From positions 175,761 through 239,760 of the forward strand of contig JAJZMF010000020.1 in the NCBI GenBank assembly GCA_021850325.1: a DNA stretch of 64,000 nt, read 5' to 3'. Origin of the DNA: Actinomycetes bacterium. Lineage in GTDB: Bacteria; Actinomycetota; Acidimicrobiia; Acidimicrobiales; Palsa-688. The notes under the pieces are model-generated. The model saw only the letters and a program-made list of their open reading frames with translations. It was not told the DNA's origin and ran no database searches. Positions within the stretch are counted from its first letter, which is position 1. Every line of letters begins with the position of its first letter. Of this stretch, positions 18,514 through 27,027 are shown in pieces. The translations under genes and the position numbers were made by a program.

Positions 18514-19187
18514 CCGTCCTCGGGCTGGGCGCCCGCCTCGCTCCCCTCGTCTCCGGGCACCGGGCCCGTGCCCGGTGCTGACAGCTCCGGCCGGCCCGCC
18601 GGGGCTGTTGCGGCCGACGCGCCGGGCTCTGCCCGCTCGTCCTCGGTGCCGCGGGAAGGCCTGTGCGCCTGCCAGGTCTCGGGCCGCAGGGCGCGGTAGT
18701 GACGGCTCAGCAGCTCGCGCTCCTTGGCCTCCATCTCCTCTGCCTCGTCCTCCTCCTCATGGTCCATCCCCATGAGGTGCAGCAACCCGTGCACCACGAG
18801 GAGCGCCAGCTCGTCCTCGTAGTCGCCGGCATGCTCCGGGGCGTTGGCATGGGCCACCGCCGGGCAGATCACGATGTCACCCAGCAACATCGGCATGTCC
18901 TCGGGCTCGGACGCCATGCCCGGGCCGGTGCCTCCCGAATCGGGCGACCGCCCGCTCTCGACCGGCTCCTCGTCGATGGGGAACGCCAGGACGTCCGTGG
19001 CGCCCTGCCGGCCCAGGAAGCGCGAGTTGAGCTCCGCTATGGACGCCTCGTCCACGAAGAGCAAGGACAGCTCGGCGTCGCCCGGGAGCTCCTGCTCGGC
19101 CAGGACGACTTCGGCCAGCCGGGCCCAGCGCATGGCGTCGACCGGGCGGTCGCCCTGCTCGTCAGCGGCAAAAACCTCGACCGTCAT
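18510..19187 (-). CDS. ybeY: Endoribonuclease YbeY (rRNA maturation factor)
   Basis: 225 residues. The zinc-binding motif HxxxHxxxxxH is present as HGLLHLMGMDHEEEDEAEEM, preceded by the family motif FLGRQGATDVLAFPIDE. The catalytic body ends near residue 165; about 60 further residues are a low-complexity Pro/Ala/Gly/Glu tail that most YbeY proteins lack. An acidic insert (PVESGRSPDSGGTG) also separates two conserved blocks. YbeY acts in 16S rRNA 3' end processing. It overlaps phoH upstream and the CNNM/CBS gene downstream, the standard phoH-ybeY-era order. Confidence 0.94.
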   Translation of the reverse strand: MTVEVFAADEQGDRPVDAMRWARLAEVVLAEQELPGDAELSLLFVDEASIAELNSRFLGRQGATDVLAFPIDEEPVESGRSPDSGGTGPGMASEPEDMPMLLGDIVICPAVAHANAPEHAGDYEDELALLVVHGLLHLMGMDHEEEDEAEEMEAKERELLSRHYRALRPETWQAHRPSRGTEDERAEPGASAATAPAGRPELSAPGTGPVPGDEGSEAGAQPEDG

Positions 19188-20233
19188 CCCCGGCCGTCCC
19201 TTCCCGACCGGCCGGCGCTACCGGCCTGGGCCGACTCGTAAGCGTCGTACGCCGACACGATGTCGGCCACGATCCGGTGCCGGACCACGTCCTTGCGGCC
19301 CAGGTGCACGAAGGCGATGCCCTCTATGCCGGTCAGGAACTTCTCCAGCTCCGCCAGGCCTGATCGGCCACCAGGGAGGTCCACCTGGGTGACGTCGCCG
19401 TTCACAACGACCCTGGACCCGAACCCGATCCGGGTCAGGAACATCTTCAACTGCTCGGGTGTGGCGTTCTGCGCCTCGTCCAGGATGATGAAGCTCCTGT
19501 TCAGGGTGCGCCCCCTCATGTAGGCGAGCGGCGCCACCTCGATCGTGCCGTTCTCCAGGAGCTTCCTGGCCCCCTCGGTGCCCATCATGTCGTAGAGGGC
19601 GTCGTAGAGCGGGCGCAGGTAGGGGTCGATCTTGGCCATCAGGTCACCGGGCAGGAACCCCAGGCGCTCACCCGCCTCGACCGCCGGCCGGGTCATGATT
19701 ATCCGCTCCACCGTCTTGGCCTGCAGGGCCTGGACCGCCAAGGCGACGGCGAGGTAGCTCTTACCGGTGCCCGCCGGGCCGACCCCGAACGTGACGATGT
19801 TGGCCCCGATGGCGTCCACGTAACGCTTCTGGCCGCTCGACTTGGGCCTCACCGAGCGTCCCCGGGCTGAGCGGAGCACCTCTGCCGTGAGCACCTCGGA
19901 GGGGCGCTCGTTCGCCCGGATTATGTCGATGGTGCGCGCCACCACCTGGGGGTCGACGACCTGCCCCAGCTCCAGGAGCACGCTCAGCTCCTCCATCAGG
20001 CGTGCCACGACCGAGGCCTCGTCGCCCTCGATGTTGAACTCGTTGCCCCGGGCGATGATCCGGGCACCGCCGAACGCCTCCTCGACGGAGCGCAGGTTCT
20101 CGTTGAGCGGGCCGACCAGTCCGGCTACGAGGTGGTTGGGTACTGTGACGGTCACGGGCACGTTTGACCGGCCAGCGTAGTCGCCGCCCCGGGTGGCCGG
20201 CTCAAAGCTGGGCGCCGAGCCCGTCGGCCTCAT
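19184..20233 (-). CDS. PhoH-family P-loop ATPase
   Basis: About 349 residues. Walker A is GPAGTGKSYLAVALAVQALQ and Walker B FIILDEAQN; TRPAVEAGERLGFLPGDL and GDVTQVDLPGG are family signatures. PhoH proteins are RNA-linked ATPases whose genes commonly precede ybeY. The start is uncertain: ATG 20233 is used, GTG 20239 lies two codons upstream, and GTG 20161 begins where sequence conservation with other PhoH proteins starts. None has a convincing Shine-Dalgarno. The first two overlap the HTH gene stop. Confidence 0.92.
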   Translation of the reverse strand: MRPTGSAPSFEPATRGGDYAGRSNVPVTVTVPNHLVAGLVGPLNENLRSVEEAFGGARIIARGNEFNIEGDEASVVARLMEELSVLLELGQVVDPQVVARTIDIIRANERPSEVLTAEVLRSARGRSVRPKSSGQKRYVDAIGANIVTFGVGPAGTGKSYLAVALAVQALQAKTVERIIMTRPAVEAGERLGFLPGDLMAKIDPYLRPLYDALYDMMGTEGARKLLENGTIEVAPLAYMRGRTLNRSFIILDEAQNATPEQLKMFLTRIGFGSRVVVNGDVTQVDLPGGRSGLAELEKFLTGIEGIAFVHLGRKDVVRHRIVADIVSAYDAYESAQAGSAGRSGRDGRG

Positions 20234-20480
20234 CGGCACCCGTGGCGGCCACGGGCTCTCCCCTGCCCCGGCTCTCGGGGTAGAGGTGCTCGAGGGTCCC
20301 GGGGACGATCCGGGCCCTGGAGATGAACTCGTCCACCTCGTGGGCCTGCAACCTGATCACCCGGCCCATCTTGTAGGCGGGCAGCTGGCCCTCGTCGATG
20401 AAGCGGTACAACGTCCGCAGGGTCACCCCCAGGCGGGCACATGCCTCAGGCGTCCCGATCCACTCGATGGTCTCGCTCAC
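20202..20480 (-). CDS. Small excisionase-type (MerR-like) helix-turn-helix DNA-binding protein
   Basis: About 92 residues. The fold EWIGTPEACARLGVTLRTLY then RFIDEGQLPAYKMGRVIRLQ AHEVDEFI is the winged HTH_17 / excisionase architecture also found in BldC-like actinobacterial regulators. No recombinase gene is nearby, so a transcription or nucleoid role is more likely than excision. GTG 20480 is preferred because TACAAT lies 9 nt upstream; a frame-open extension to 20516 would place the -10 inside the gene. First gene of the phoH-ybeY block. Confidence 0.82.
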   Translation of the reverse strand: MSETIEWIGTPEACARLGVTLRTLYRFIDEGQLPAYKMGRVIRLQAHEVDEFISRARIVPGTLEHLYPESRGRGEPVAATGADEADGLGAQL

Positions 20481-20489
20481 TGTGCCCCC

Positions 20490-20495
20490 ATTGTA
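20490..20495 (-). promoter_or_regulatory. -10 element TACAAT for the HTH-phoH-ybeY-era block
   Basis: TACAAT on the minus strand, 9 nt before GTG 20480, next to a CCATATGG palindrome at about 20497-20504 that could be an operator. Confidence 0.45.
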
Positions 20496-20546
20496 CCCAT
20501 ATGGGGAGGTACTCACATCGTCTCCGTGAGTTTCATTGGTTTTGGG

Positions 20547-21581
20547 TCAAGTCCCTAACCCCGGCCAAGGGGGCACGAGGTGCCTGGACGCCGCTGCGGC
20601 CCATTGCTGCTCCAGCTCGTCCCCCAGAGCGGCGGCCCGGGCCTGCTCGGCTCGTCCCTGCTGGTAGTACACGTCGTACCCGGGGTCGCCATAGCAGCCG
20701 GCAACAGCCCGGTCGCGGGCCCAGCTCAGGTAGGCGGCGTCCGCCGAAGCAGCGTCCACGGCCAGGCGTCGGAAGGTGACCATCAAAGGGCCGAGGCTGC
20801 TACCCGAGGGCCCGGCACCGGCCAGCTCCCGGTCCAGCGCCCGGGCGACCGAACGGTCGAGCGCACCCGCCCGGGCCAGGGCGGCCTCGGCCTGCTGCCT
20901 GGGCGCGGCACCCGGCGCCGCGCCGGCGCACGCCCCCGTCAGGGCACGGGCCGTACCCACGCTCGCCTCCGACACACGGGCCAGCCACTGCGGCAGGCGG
21001 CTCCGGGCGCTGCCGCCCGACAGGCCGGTGACCACCAGCACCAAGCCGGCCACCATGGCCGCGGCGGCGACCAGCGACCACCGACGGCGCCGGCGCCGCG
21101 CCCGGTGGCCATCGCCGGCCGGCACCTCCCCGTCCCGCTCCCGGCCCGGCGACGGGGACGGCTCAGGCCCTGGAGGACCGCCGAGCGAGGGCGGCGGCCC
21201 GTTGACGGGCCGAGGGGGTGCCGCCCGCAGCACATCCCTCGTGCCCGGCGCCGTCGCCGGCATTACTGCCGTCGTACCCGGTACGGTCGGCTCCTCGGCC
21301 GGCAGGCCCCTCCGGGCCCGTCCCATGGGGGACGGCCCGGTGCGGACCGCTCCGGCAGCCGACGGCCCGGGCCCACCAGCCTTGCCGGGGCCCGAGCGGC
21401 CCGAGGTGCGCGCCGAGGGGCCTCCCCAGCGCAGCACAGGGACCGGGCCGGCGGGCTCGGGCGGCACGGTCGGCATCTCGTCGACTTCGGTGCTGCCCTG
21501 CAGCGGGCCCGGCGGCTCGGGTTGGCCGGACCGGCCCTGCAGGTTGCGCCAGGGACCGGTACCGGCCTGTTCGTCGCTCAC
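20547..21581 (-). CDS. Single-span membrane protein with long Pro/Gly-rich cytoplasmic part, unknown function
   Basis: 344 residues, not recognised. Residues 1-165 are disordered and rich in Pro, Gly and Arg. A basic run (RARRRRRRWS) precedes one membrane span (LVAAAAMVAGLVLVVTGLSG), and the remaining roughly 140 residues are predicted outside. That outer part is Ala-rich and helical, ending with YDVYYQQGRAEQARAAALGD. The start overlaps the hemW stop by 4 nt, so it is co-translated with hemW. The positive-inside rule suggests N-in topology. Confidence 0.7.
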   Translation of the reverse strand: MSDEQAGTGPWRNLQGRSGQPEPPGPLQGSTEVDEMPTVPPEPAGPVPVLRWGGPSARTSGRSGPGKAGGPGPSAAGAVRTGPSPMGRARRGLPAEEPTVPGTTAVMPATAPGTRDVLRAAPPRPVNGPPPSLGGPPGPEPSPSPGRERDGEVPAGDGHRARRRRRRWSLVAAAAMVAGLVLVVTGLSGGSARSRLPQWLARVSEASVGTARALTGACAGAAPGAAPRQQAEAALARAGALDRSVARALDRELAGAGPSGSSLGPLMVTFRRLAVDAASADAAYLSWARDRAVAGCYGDPGYDVYYQQGRAEQARAAALGDELEQQWAAAASRHLVPPWPGLGT

Positions 21582-22723
21582 CCGAGGCCACCACCCGGGG
21601 CCTGCAGCCGTAGCGTTACCTCGTTGGCCAGTAGGCGGCCCCGGGCGGTGAGCACGCCACGGCCACCGTCCGCGCCGGTGGTCAGCTCGACCAGGCCCTC
21701 GTCCACCAGCTCAGGCGGCACACTGGGCGCGGGTGCTCCCCGACGGGTCCGCATGGCAAGCACCAGGGCTTCCCATTGGACCTGCGCAGCAGTCAGGTCC
21801 TCCGAAGCTGCCTCCGGCAGCGCGCCCGCCTCGACAAGGCGGCAATAGCGCTCGGGCGTCCTCACGTTCCACCAGCGGCGCGAACCGCCTGCCGCCAGGC
21901 GTTGGTGCGAGTGAGCTGCGCAACCGAGGCCCACGTACTCGCCCTGGTCCCAGTAGAGCTGGTTGTGCCGGCACTCGTGGCCGGGCACCGCCCAGTTGGA
22001 CAGCTCGTACCAGCGGTACCCGACGGCGCTGAGCACCTGGTCGGCCACCAGGTACTTGTCCGCCTGGTCGTCGTCGACCGGGTGGCGCTCGGGGCTGGCA
22101 GCCAGTGGGGTGCCCGGCTCCACGGTCAGGGCATAGGTGCTCAGGTGGGGAGGGACCGGCTCCAGTGACAGGACCTCGTCCAGCGAGCGCCGCCAGTCCT
22201 CGGGCGACTCGGCGGCCGCGCCGTAGATCAGGTCGATGTTGTAGCTCGCGCCGAAGCCCGCTTCAGCCAGCAGAGCGACCGCCTCCCGCACGACCCCTGG
22301 CGAATGCTGGCGGCCCAACGAGGCGAGCACGTGGGGCACCATGGACTGGGCCCCGAGGGACAGCCGGGTGACGCCGGCCCGGCGATAAGCCTCCAGCTTC
22401 TGGGACGTCAACGTGCCCGGGTTGCACTCCACGGTCACCTCGGCACCGGGAGCGAGCCCGAACGCCTCCACCACCGCCGAGAGCATCCCCACCAGCAGGT
22501 CGGCGGGCACCAGGGAGGGCGTCCCGCCACCGAAGAAGACCGATGTGAGCGGCCCGTGAGCACTTCCGGCGCGCAGGCGTGCCTCCCTCTCGACGGCCTT
22601 CGCGTACCGCTCCCAGAGGTGCTCGCGGTCGGTCCAGGTGGCGAAGGCGCAGTAGTCGCACCGTCTGGAACAGAACGGCACGTGCACATAAGCCCCGGAA
22701 CCGCTGGTCTGCGTGCCGTCCAC
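21578..22723 (-). CDS. hemW: HemW-like radical SAM protein (coproporphyrinogen III oxidase-like)
   Basis: 381 residues. The radical SAM cluster motif appears as HVPFCSRRCDYCAFATW (CxxxCxxC) near residue 20. SVFFGGGTPSLV and the SLGAQSM segment bind SAM. HemW C-terminal features such as HNQLYWDQGEYVGLGCAAHS are present. Many such proteins were annotated HemN but act as heme chaperones (HemW); the extra HemN N-terminal residues are missing here, which favours HemW. GTG 22723 is supported by GGGAGG a few nt upstream; the frame remains open far upstream but is antisense to fabD there. Confidence 0.88.
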   Translation of the reverse strand: MDGTQTSGSGAYVHVPFCSRRCDYCAFATWTDREHLWERYAKAVEREARLRAGSAHGPLTSVFFGGGTPSLVPADLLVGMLSAVVEAFGLAPGAEVTVECNPGTLTSQKLEAYRRAGVTRLSLGAQSMVPHVLASLGRQHSPGVVREAVALLAEAGFGASYNIDLIYGAAAESPEDWRRSLDEVLSLEPVPPHLSTYALTVEPGTPLAASPERHPVDDDQADKYLVADQVLSAVGYRWYELSNWAVPGHECRHNQLYWDQGEYVGLGCAAHSHQRLAAGGSRRWWNVRTPERYCRLVEAGALPEAASEDLTAAQVQWEALVLAMRTRRGAPAPSVPPELVDEGLVELTTGADGGRGVLTARGRLLANEVTLRLQAPGGGLG

Positions 22724-22791
22724 CCTACCTCCCAGGCGGGCCCTCGTCCCGCACCGGTCGCGCCGCCTGGTGCAGCTCGGTCGGCAGCCCT

Positions 22792-22842
22792 GCGCTCGTC
22801 GACGGCCCCGCGCTCGTCGACGGCCCCGCGCTCGTCGACGGC
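22792..22842. repeat. Tandem 18-bp repeats with GTCGAC palindromes between hemW and fabD
   Basis: Two full 18-bp units (gcgctcgtcgacggcccc at 22792-22809 and 22810-22827) and a 15-bp third copy (22828-22842) occupy the divergent intergenic region. Each carries the palindrome GTCGAC at the same helical phase spacing of 18 bp. They directly abut the fabD -10 motif. Confidence 0.85.
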
Positions 22843-22843
22843 G

Positions 22844-22849
22844 TAGCAT
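22844..22849 (+). promoter_or_regulatory. -10 element TAGCAT for fabD
   Basis: TAGCAT, 9 nt before GTG 22859. The bases where a -35 would lie are inside the tandem repeats, so an activator or repressor binding there would control access. Confidence 0.4.
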
Positions 22850-22858
22850 ACAGGGCTC

Positions 22859-23800
22859 GTGTTCGCTCTTCTCTTCCCTGGCCAGGGCTCCCAGCGCGAG
22901 GGCATGGGCCTGCCCTGGCGCGACCACCCGTCCTGGTCGGTCGTCGGCCAGCTCAGCCAGGCGACGGGCCGCGACCTGTCCCACCTCCTGCTGGAAGCCC
23001 CGGCCGAGGAGCTGCGGGCAACCCGCAACGCCCAGGTGGCGGCCTTCGGCCTGAGCATGGTGGCCCTCGATGCCCTGCTCGGGGAGCTGGGAGGCGCCCT
23101 GCCACCGGGCGGCCCCTCCGGGGGCCTGGTGGCGGTCGCCGGCCACAGCCTGGGCGAGTACAGCGCGCTGGTGGCCTCCGGCGCACTGGGGGCGGAGACA
23201 GCCGCCGTCCTCGTGACCGAGAGGGGCGAGGCCATGCAGCAGGCGGCCGAGGCCCACCCCGGGACCATGGCCGCCGTCATCGGCCTCGACATCGAGCTCG
23301 TGGCGGAGGCGTGCTCCAGCACCGAAGGCGCCTGGGTGGCCAACGACAACACACCCGGCCAGGTGGTCGTGGCGGGCACCCCCCACGGCGTAGCGGAGGC
23401 CGGTGCGGCATGCCTCGAACGGGGTGCCAAGAGAGTGCTGCCCCTCCAGGTCGGGGGGGCCTTCCACTCTCCGCTCATGGCAGGTGCACAACCACGTTTG
23501 AACGCCGCCCTCGACAGGGCCCGGTTCGCTGAAGCGGCCCACCTGCTCGTTGCCAACGTCGATGCCACTGCGCACCGCAGCGGGTTCAGGGACCTGCTTG
23601 CCGCCCAGTTGTGCTCGGGAGTGCGCTGGAGGCAGTCGCTCGGCACGCTGGCCGGGCTGGGCGCGACCACCTTCATCGAGCTCGGCCCGGGCACCGAGCT
23701 GTCCGGGATGGTCCGTCGCTGCCTACCCGAAGCCAGGCGGGCCAACGTGGCCGGCCCCGAGGACCTGTCTTCGGCCCTGGAGGCCTTGGCAGCAGCCTGA
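22859..23800 (+). CDS. fabD: Malonyl-CoA:ACP transacylase
   Basis: 313 residues. It has the acyltransferase signatures FALLFPGQGSQREGMGLPW at the N-terminus, the nucleophile motif AGHSLGEYSALVASG (GHSxGE), and GAFHSPLM with the catalytic His. It transfers malonyl from CoA to ACP for fatty acid synthesis. It is not followed by fabH/acpP/fabF on this strand, so it stands alone in the window, away from the usual fab cluster. GTG 22859 begins the conserved fold immediately. Confidence 0.93.
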   Translation: MFALLFPGQGSQREGMGLPWRDHPSWSVVGQLSQATGRDLSHLLLEAPAEELRATRNAQVAAFGLSMVALDALLGELGGALPPGGPSGGLVAVAGHSLGEYSALVASGALGAETAAVLVTERGEAMQQAAEAHPGTMAAVIGLDIELVAEACSSTEGAWVANDNTPGQVVVAGTPHGVAEAGAACLERGAKRVLPLQVGGAFHSPLMAGAQPRLNAALDRARFAEAAHLLVANVDATAHRSGFRDLLAAQLCSGVRWRQSLGTLAGLGATTFIELGPGTELSGMVRRCLPEARRANVAGPEDLSSALEALAAA

Positions 23801-23810
23801 GGCGGGCGCC

Positions 23811-24347
23811 TCAGGCCTTGCCGTGGCCGGAAGTGGCGTCGGCCCGGAGCCAGCGCGACCAGTCGGCCAGCCCGGCCTGCACGTCGCGCGGTGACATCCT
23901 TACTACCTGGTCGGGCACCAGGTCGGCCACCCCTCGCTGGCGGCTGTAGTCGTGGCCTGCGCCGGCGAAGACCGACCTACGGTAGGCCACCAGGTCGGCG
24001 GCCGCCTCGTGCAGGAAGCCCCACAGCCCGAACGCCCACTCCATGTCGTAGATGGTCGGCGCGCGGTGGAAGGTCGACGACCTCTTCGTGCCGCAGGCGA
24101 AGCACCCCGCCAGGACGTCCTCGGCGTGCTCACCCTCTGCCAGCACCGCCCGCTCGCCCACCCGCTTGGCCAGCTTCAGCCCGAACCCCAGGTCCGGCCC
24201 CGTGGCCCCGAACCGCGCTCCCTCTGGTGGGCGCAGCGTCACGAGCTCCGCCGGCCGCTCCTGGGCCCAGGGCCCGGGCAGGGACAGGCGCCTCGCTGGC
24301 CGCACCCGGTCAGCAGGGACCAGGGGCACGTAGTCGGGTTGAGCCAT
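23811..24347 (-). CDS. Uncharacterised soluble protein (178 aa)
   Basis: Not recognised with certainty. Features: a Pro/Arg-rich N-terminal part (PLVPADRVRPARRLSLPG), a GPDLGFGLKLAKRVGERAVL segment, a CFACGTKRSSTFHRAPTIYD stretch with two Cys spaced CxxC, and a C-terminal helical region (LVAYRRSVFAGAGHDYSRQR). Similar proteins are remembered from other actinobacteria without a function. ATG 24347 is 7 nt after TAAGTT, suggesting leaderless transcription. Convergent with fabD (10 nt apart). Confidence 0.75.
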   Translation of the reverse strand: MAQPDYVPLVPADRVRPARRLSLPGPWAQERPAELVTLRPPEGARFGATGPDLGFGLKLAKRVGERAVLAEGEHAEDVLAGCFACGTKRSSTFHRAPTIYDMEWAFGLWGFLHEAAADLVAYRRSVFAGAGHDYSRQRGVADLVPDQVVRMSPRDVQAGLADWSRWLRADATSGHGKA

Positions 24348-24354
24348 GGCCTAG

Positions 24355-24360
24355 AACTTA
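24355..24360 (-). promoter_or_regulatory. -10 element TAAGTT for the 178-aa gene (leaderless)
   Basis: TAAGTT on the minus strand with a 7-nt gap to ATG 24347. Confidence 0.45.
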
Positions 24361-24464
24361 TCCCAAGCAGCAGCAGGGCCCGCCCGAGCTGGCCGCGGCC
24401 CGGGTACGGCCCCGGCCCCAGCCCCAGGCGACAGCCCCAGGCGACAGCCCGCACCGGGCCGGCC

Positions 24465-26105
24465 TCAGGCCCGGTGCCCTCCCCTGCCGCGCCCTCCACT
24501 GCCGCGCCCTCCACTGCCGTGCTCCGTCGCGCCAGCCTGCAGCAGGCCGAAGACGATCGAGTCGGACAGAGCCTCCCACGAAGCCTCGATTATGTTCTCG
24601 GACACCCCGATCGTGGTCCATGTCCGCTCGCCGTCGGTCGAATCGATGAGGACCCTGGTCACAGCGGCCGTTCCCGAGGCCGTTTCCAGCACGCGGACCT
24701 TGAAGTCGGTCAGGTGGACCCTCGCCAGTTCGGGGTGGAACCGGCCGAGCGCCTTGCGCAGCGCTGCATCGAGAGCGTTGACCGGGCCGTTGCCCTCGGC
24801 AACCTCCATGATGCGTTCGTCGCCGACATGGAGCTTTATACGGGCCTCGGTCAGGAAGCTGCCGTCCTCGCGCATGTCCGTGACGACGCGGTGGGACTCC
24901 AAGCGGAAGAACGACTGCTTCCAACCGGTGGCGGAGCGCATCAGCAGCTCCAAGGAACCGTCGGCCACCTCGAAGTGGTAGCCGGCGTGCTCGAGGTCCT
25001 TCAGGCGCTCGACGACGTAGGCGGCCTCCTGGTCGCTGAGCTGCAGCCCCATCTGCTCGGCCTTGAGCGAAACCGTCGAGCGTCCCGACATCTCCGAGAG
25101 CACGAAGCGGGTCGTGTTGCCCACGGACTCGGGGTCCACATGGGAGTAGGCCTTGGGGGCCCGGGCGATGGCACTGGTGTGTATCCCGGCCTTGTGGGCG
25201 AACGCAGACACGCCCACGAAAGGCTGGTGGGGGTCCGGCGCCTGGTTGACGATCTCGGCGATGTGGCGCGCCACCGGCGTGAGCAGTGGCAGGCGGCCCG
25301 GCTCGACCGTGCCGACGCCGAGCTTGAGGGTCAGGTTGGCGATCACCGCCGTGAGGTCGGCGTTGCCTGTGCGCTCCCCGTAACCGTTGATACAGCCCTG
25401 CACGTGGTCGGCACCCTCCAGCACGGCCACCACCGTGTTGGCCACGGCGCAGCCGGCGTCATTGTGGAAGTGCACTCCCAAGCGGCCCTGCACCAGCGAG
25501 CGGGCCTCGGCCACCACCCTTGCCACCTGGTGCGGCAGCATGCCCCCGTTGGTGTCGCACAGCACGGGCACCGCCCCCACCTCGGCCACCACGGCGAGGA
25601 ACTCCCGGGCGAAGGACGGGTCCTCCACGTAGCCGTCGAAGAAGTGCTCCGCGTCCACGAGGACCGAACGGCCGTGGGCACGCAGGTAGGTCACCGAGTC
25701 GGACACCATGTCCAGGGCCTCGGCCCGGGTGGTGCGCAGCGTCTCGGTTATGTGCCAGGGTGAGGCCTTGGCCACCAGGCACACGTGGCCCGTGCCCGCC
25801 GACACGAGGTCAGCCATGACCGGGTCGGTCTCGGCCCTGCCTCCCGCCTTGCGGGTGGAACCGAAGGCCACGAGGCGGGCCGAGCCGAGCGCGAGCTCGC
25901 CCGCCTGGGCCCGCTCGAAGAACTCCCGGTCCTTGGGGTTGGCGCCCGGCCAACCCCCCTCGATGTAGTGCACACCGAGCCGGTCGAGCTGCTCGGCCAC
26001 CCGTAGCTTGTCCGCAACGGTGAGCGACAGGCCCTCTGCCTGGCTTCCGTCCCGCAGTGTGGTGTCGAAGACCTCGACGTCGGCCGGTAGCTGCTCAGCG
26101 GGCAT
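24465..26105 (-). CDS. cimA: (R)-citramalate synthase / 2-isopropylmalate synthase-like enzyme
   Basis: 546 residues. VFDTTLRDGSQAEGLSLTVA is the metal-binding start of the DRE-TIM family, and VHFHNDAGCAVANTVVAVLEGADHVQG contains the HxHND-type metal ligands; GINGYGERTGNADL-like residues (here CINGYGERTGNADL) follow. The C-terminal LeuA-type allosteric domain is present. Length and the YIEGGWPGANPKDREFF motif fit the CimA-type group, which makes citramalate from pyruvate and acetyl-CoA for isoleucine. The tail is a Gly/Arg-rich repeat. It overlaps ilvE by 11 nt and is last of leuB-ilvE-cimA. Confidence 0.88.
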   Translation of the reverse strand: MPAEQLPADVEVFDTTLRDGSQAEGLSLTVADKLRVAEQLDRLGVHYIEGGWPGANPKDREFFERAQAGELALGSARLVAFGSTRKAGGRAETDPVMADLVSAGTGHVCLVAKASPWHITETLRTTRAEALDMVSDSVTYLRAHGRSVLVDAEHFFDGYVEDPSFAREFLAVVAEVGAVPVLCDTNGGMLPHQVARVVAEARSLVQGRLGVHFHNDAGCAVANTVVAVLEGADHVQGCINGYGERTGNADLTAVIANLTLKLGVGTVEPGRLPLLTPVARHIAEIVNQAPDPHQPFVGVSAFAHKAGIHTSAIARAPKAYSHVDPESVGNTTRFVLSEMSGRSTVSLKAEQMGLQLSDQEAAYVVERLKDLEHAGYHFEVADGSLELLMRSATGWKQSFFRLESHRVVTDMREDGSFLTEARIKLHVGDERIMEVAEGNGPVNALDAALRKALGRFHPELARVHLTDFKVRVLETASGTAAVTRVLIDSTDGERTWTTIGVSENIIEASWEALSDSIVFGLLQAGATEHGSGGRGSGGRGRGGHRA

Positions 26106-27027
26106 GCTCCACCCACTGCCGGTAACCGTCCACCTCCCCGCGCACAGCCGCACGGTAGGTCTCCTGGATCTTGCGGGTGAGCGGGCCCGGTGCGCCGTCG
26201 CCCACCAGGCGGTCGTCCACCGAACGGATGGGGACCACCTCCGCCGCAGTGCCCGTGAGGAAGGCTTCGTCCGCTGTGTACAGGTCCGAACGCAAGAGGT
26301 TGGCGAACTCGACCTCGGCACCGAGGTCACGGGCTATGCGAGCCACCGAGTCCTGGGTGATGCCCTGCAGCGCCCCGGCCGAGACGGGTGGGGTCACCAG
26401 CCGGTCACCGCGCACGATGAAGACGTTCTCGCCCGTGCACTCGCTCACGTAGCCCTGGGGCGACAACAGAAGAGCCTCGTCGTAGCCCGCCTTGACCGCC
26501 TCGGCCTTGGCCATGGAGGAGTTGATGTACATCCCGGTGCCCTTGGCCGCAGGAGGGATCGCATTGGGGTCGTGGCGCTGCCAGGAGCTGACCTTGAGCC
26601 GCACGCCCTTCTCGAGGCCCTCGTCCCCCAGGTAGGCGCCCCAGGGCCAGACGGCGATGGACACCTTGACCTCGGAGGTGAGAGTGAGCAGGCCCATCTC
26701 GCCGTAGCCCAGGTAGACGAGCGGCCGTATGTAGCACTCCTGCAGTTTGTTGGCGACCACGGTCTGCTTCACTGCGTCGACCAGCTGCTGGCGGGTGAAC
26801 GGCACCTCGATCATGAAGATCTTGGCCGAGTCGAACAGCCGGTTTATGTGGTCGGTGAGCCGGAACACGCCCGGCCCCTCGGCGGTGGCGTAGGCGCGTA
26901 TGCCCTCGAACACACCGCACCCGTAGTGCAACGAGTGGGTCAGCACATGGACCCGGGCCTCGTCCCACGGGACGAGCTCGCCGTCCATCCAGATGTACTC
27001 GGTCTTGGTGAGGGGCACCCTCGTCAC
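26095..27027 (-). CDS. ilvE: Branched-chain amino acid aminotransferase
   Basis: 310 residues, fold-type IV PLP enzyme. Start of the fold: [20 protein letters not shown] then [19 protein letters not shown]. The lysine for PLP falls in the [18 protein letters not shown] block, and [15 protein letters not shown] and [15 protein letters not shown] are conserved family blocks. It performs the last step of Leu, Ile and Val synthesis. The GTG start overlaps the leuB stop (GTGA). Confidence 0.95.
   Translation of the reverse strand: MTRVPLTKTEYIWMDGELVPWDEARVHVLTHSLHYGCGVFEGIRAYATAEGPGVFRLTDHINRLFDSAKIFMIEVPFTRQQLVDAVKQTVVANKLQECYIRPLVYLGYGEMGLLTLTSEVKVSIAVWPWGAYLGDEGLEKGVRLKVSSWQRHDPNAIPPAAKGTGMYINSSMAKAEAVKAGYDEALLLSPQGYVSECTGENVFIVRGDRLVTPPVSAGALQGITQDSVARIARDLGAEVEFANLLRSDLYTADEAFLTGTAAEVVPIRSVDDRLVGDGAPGPLTRKIQETYRAAVRGEVDGYRQWVEHAR

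Noticed and set aside
20202..20480. Prophage excisionase
   Set aside because: No integrase, attachment repeats or phage genes nearby; the gene heads a housekeeping block, so a chromosomal regulator is more likely.
22724..23575. Extension of hemW through fabD on the opposite strand
   Set aside because: fabD is certain on the plus strand and GTG 22723 has a good Shine-Dalgarno where HemW similarity begins.
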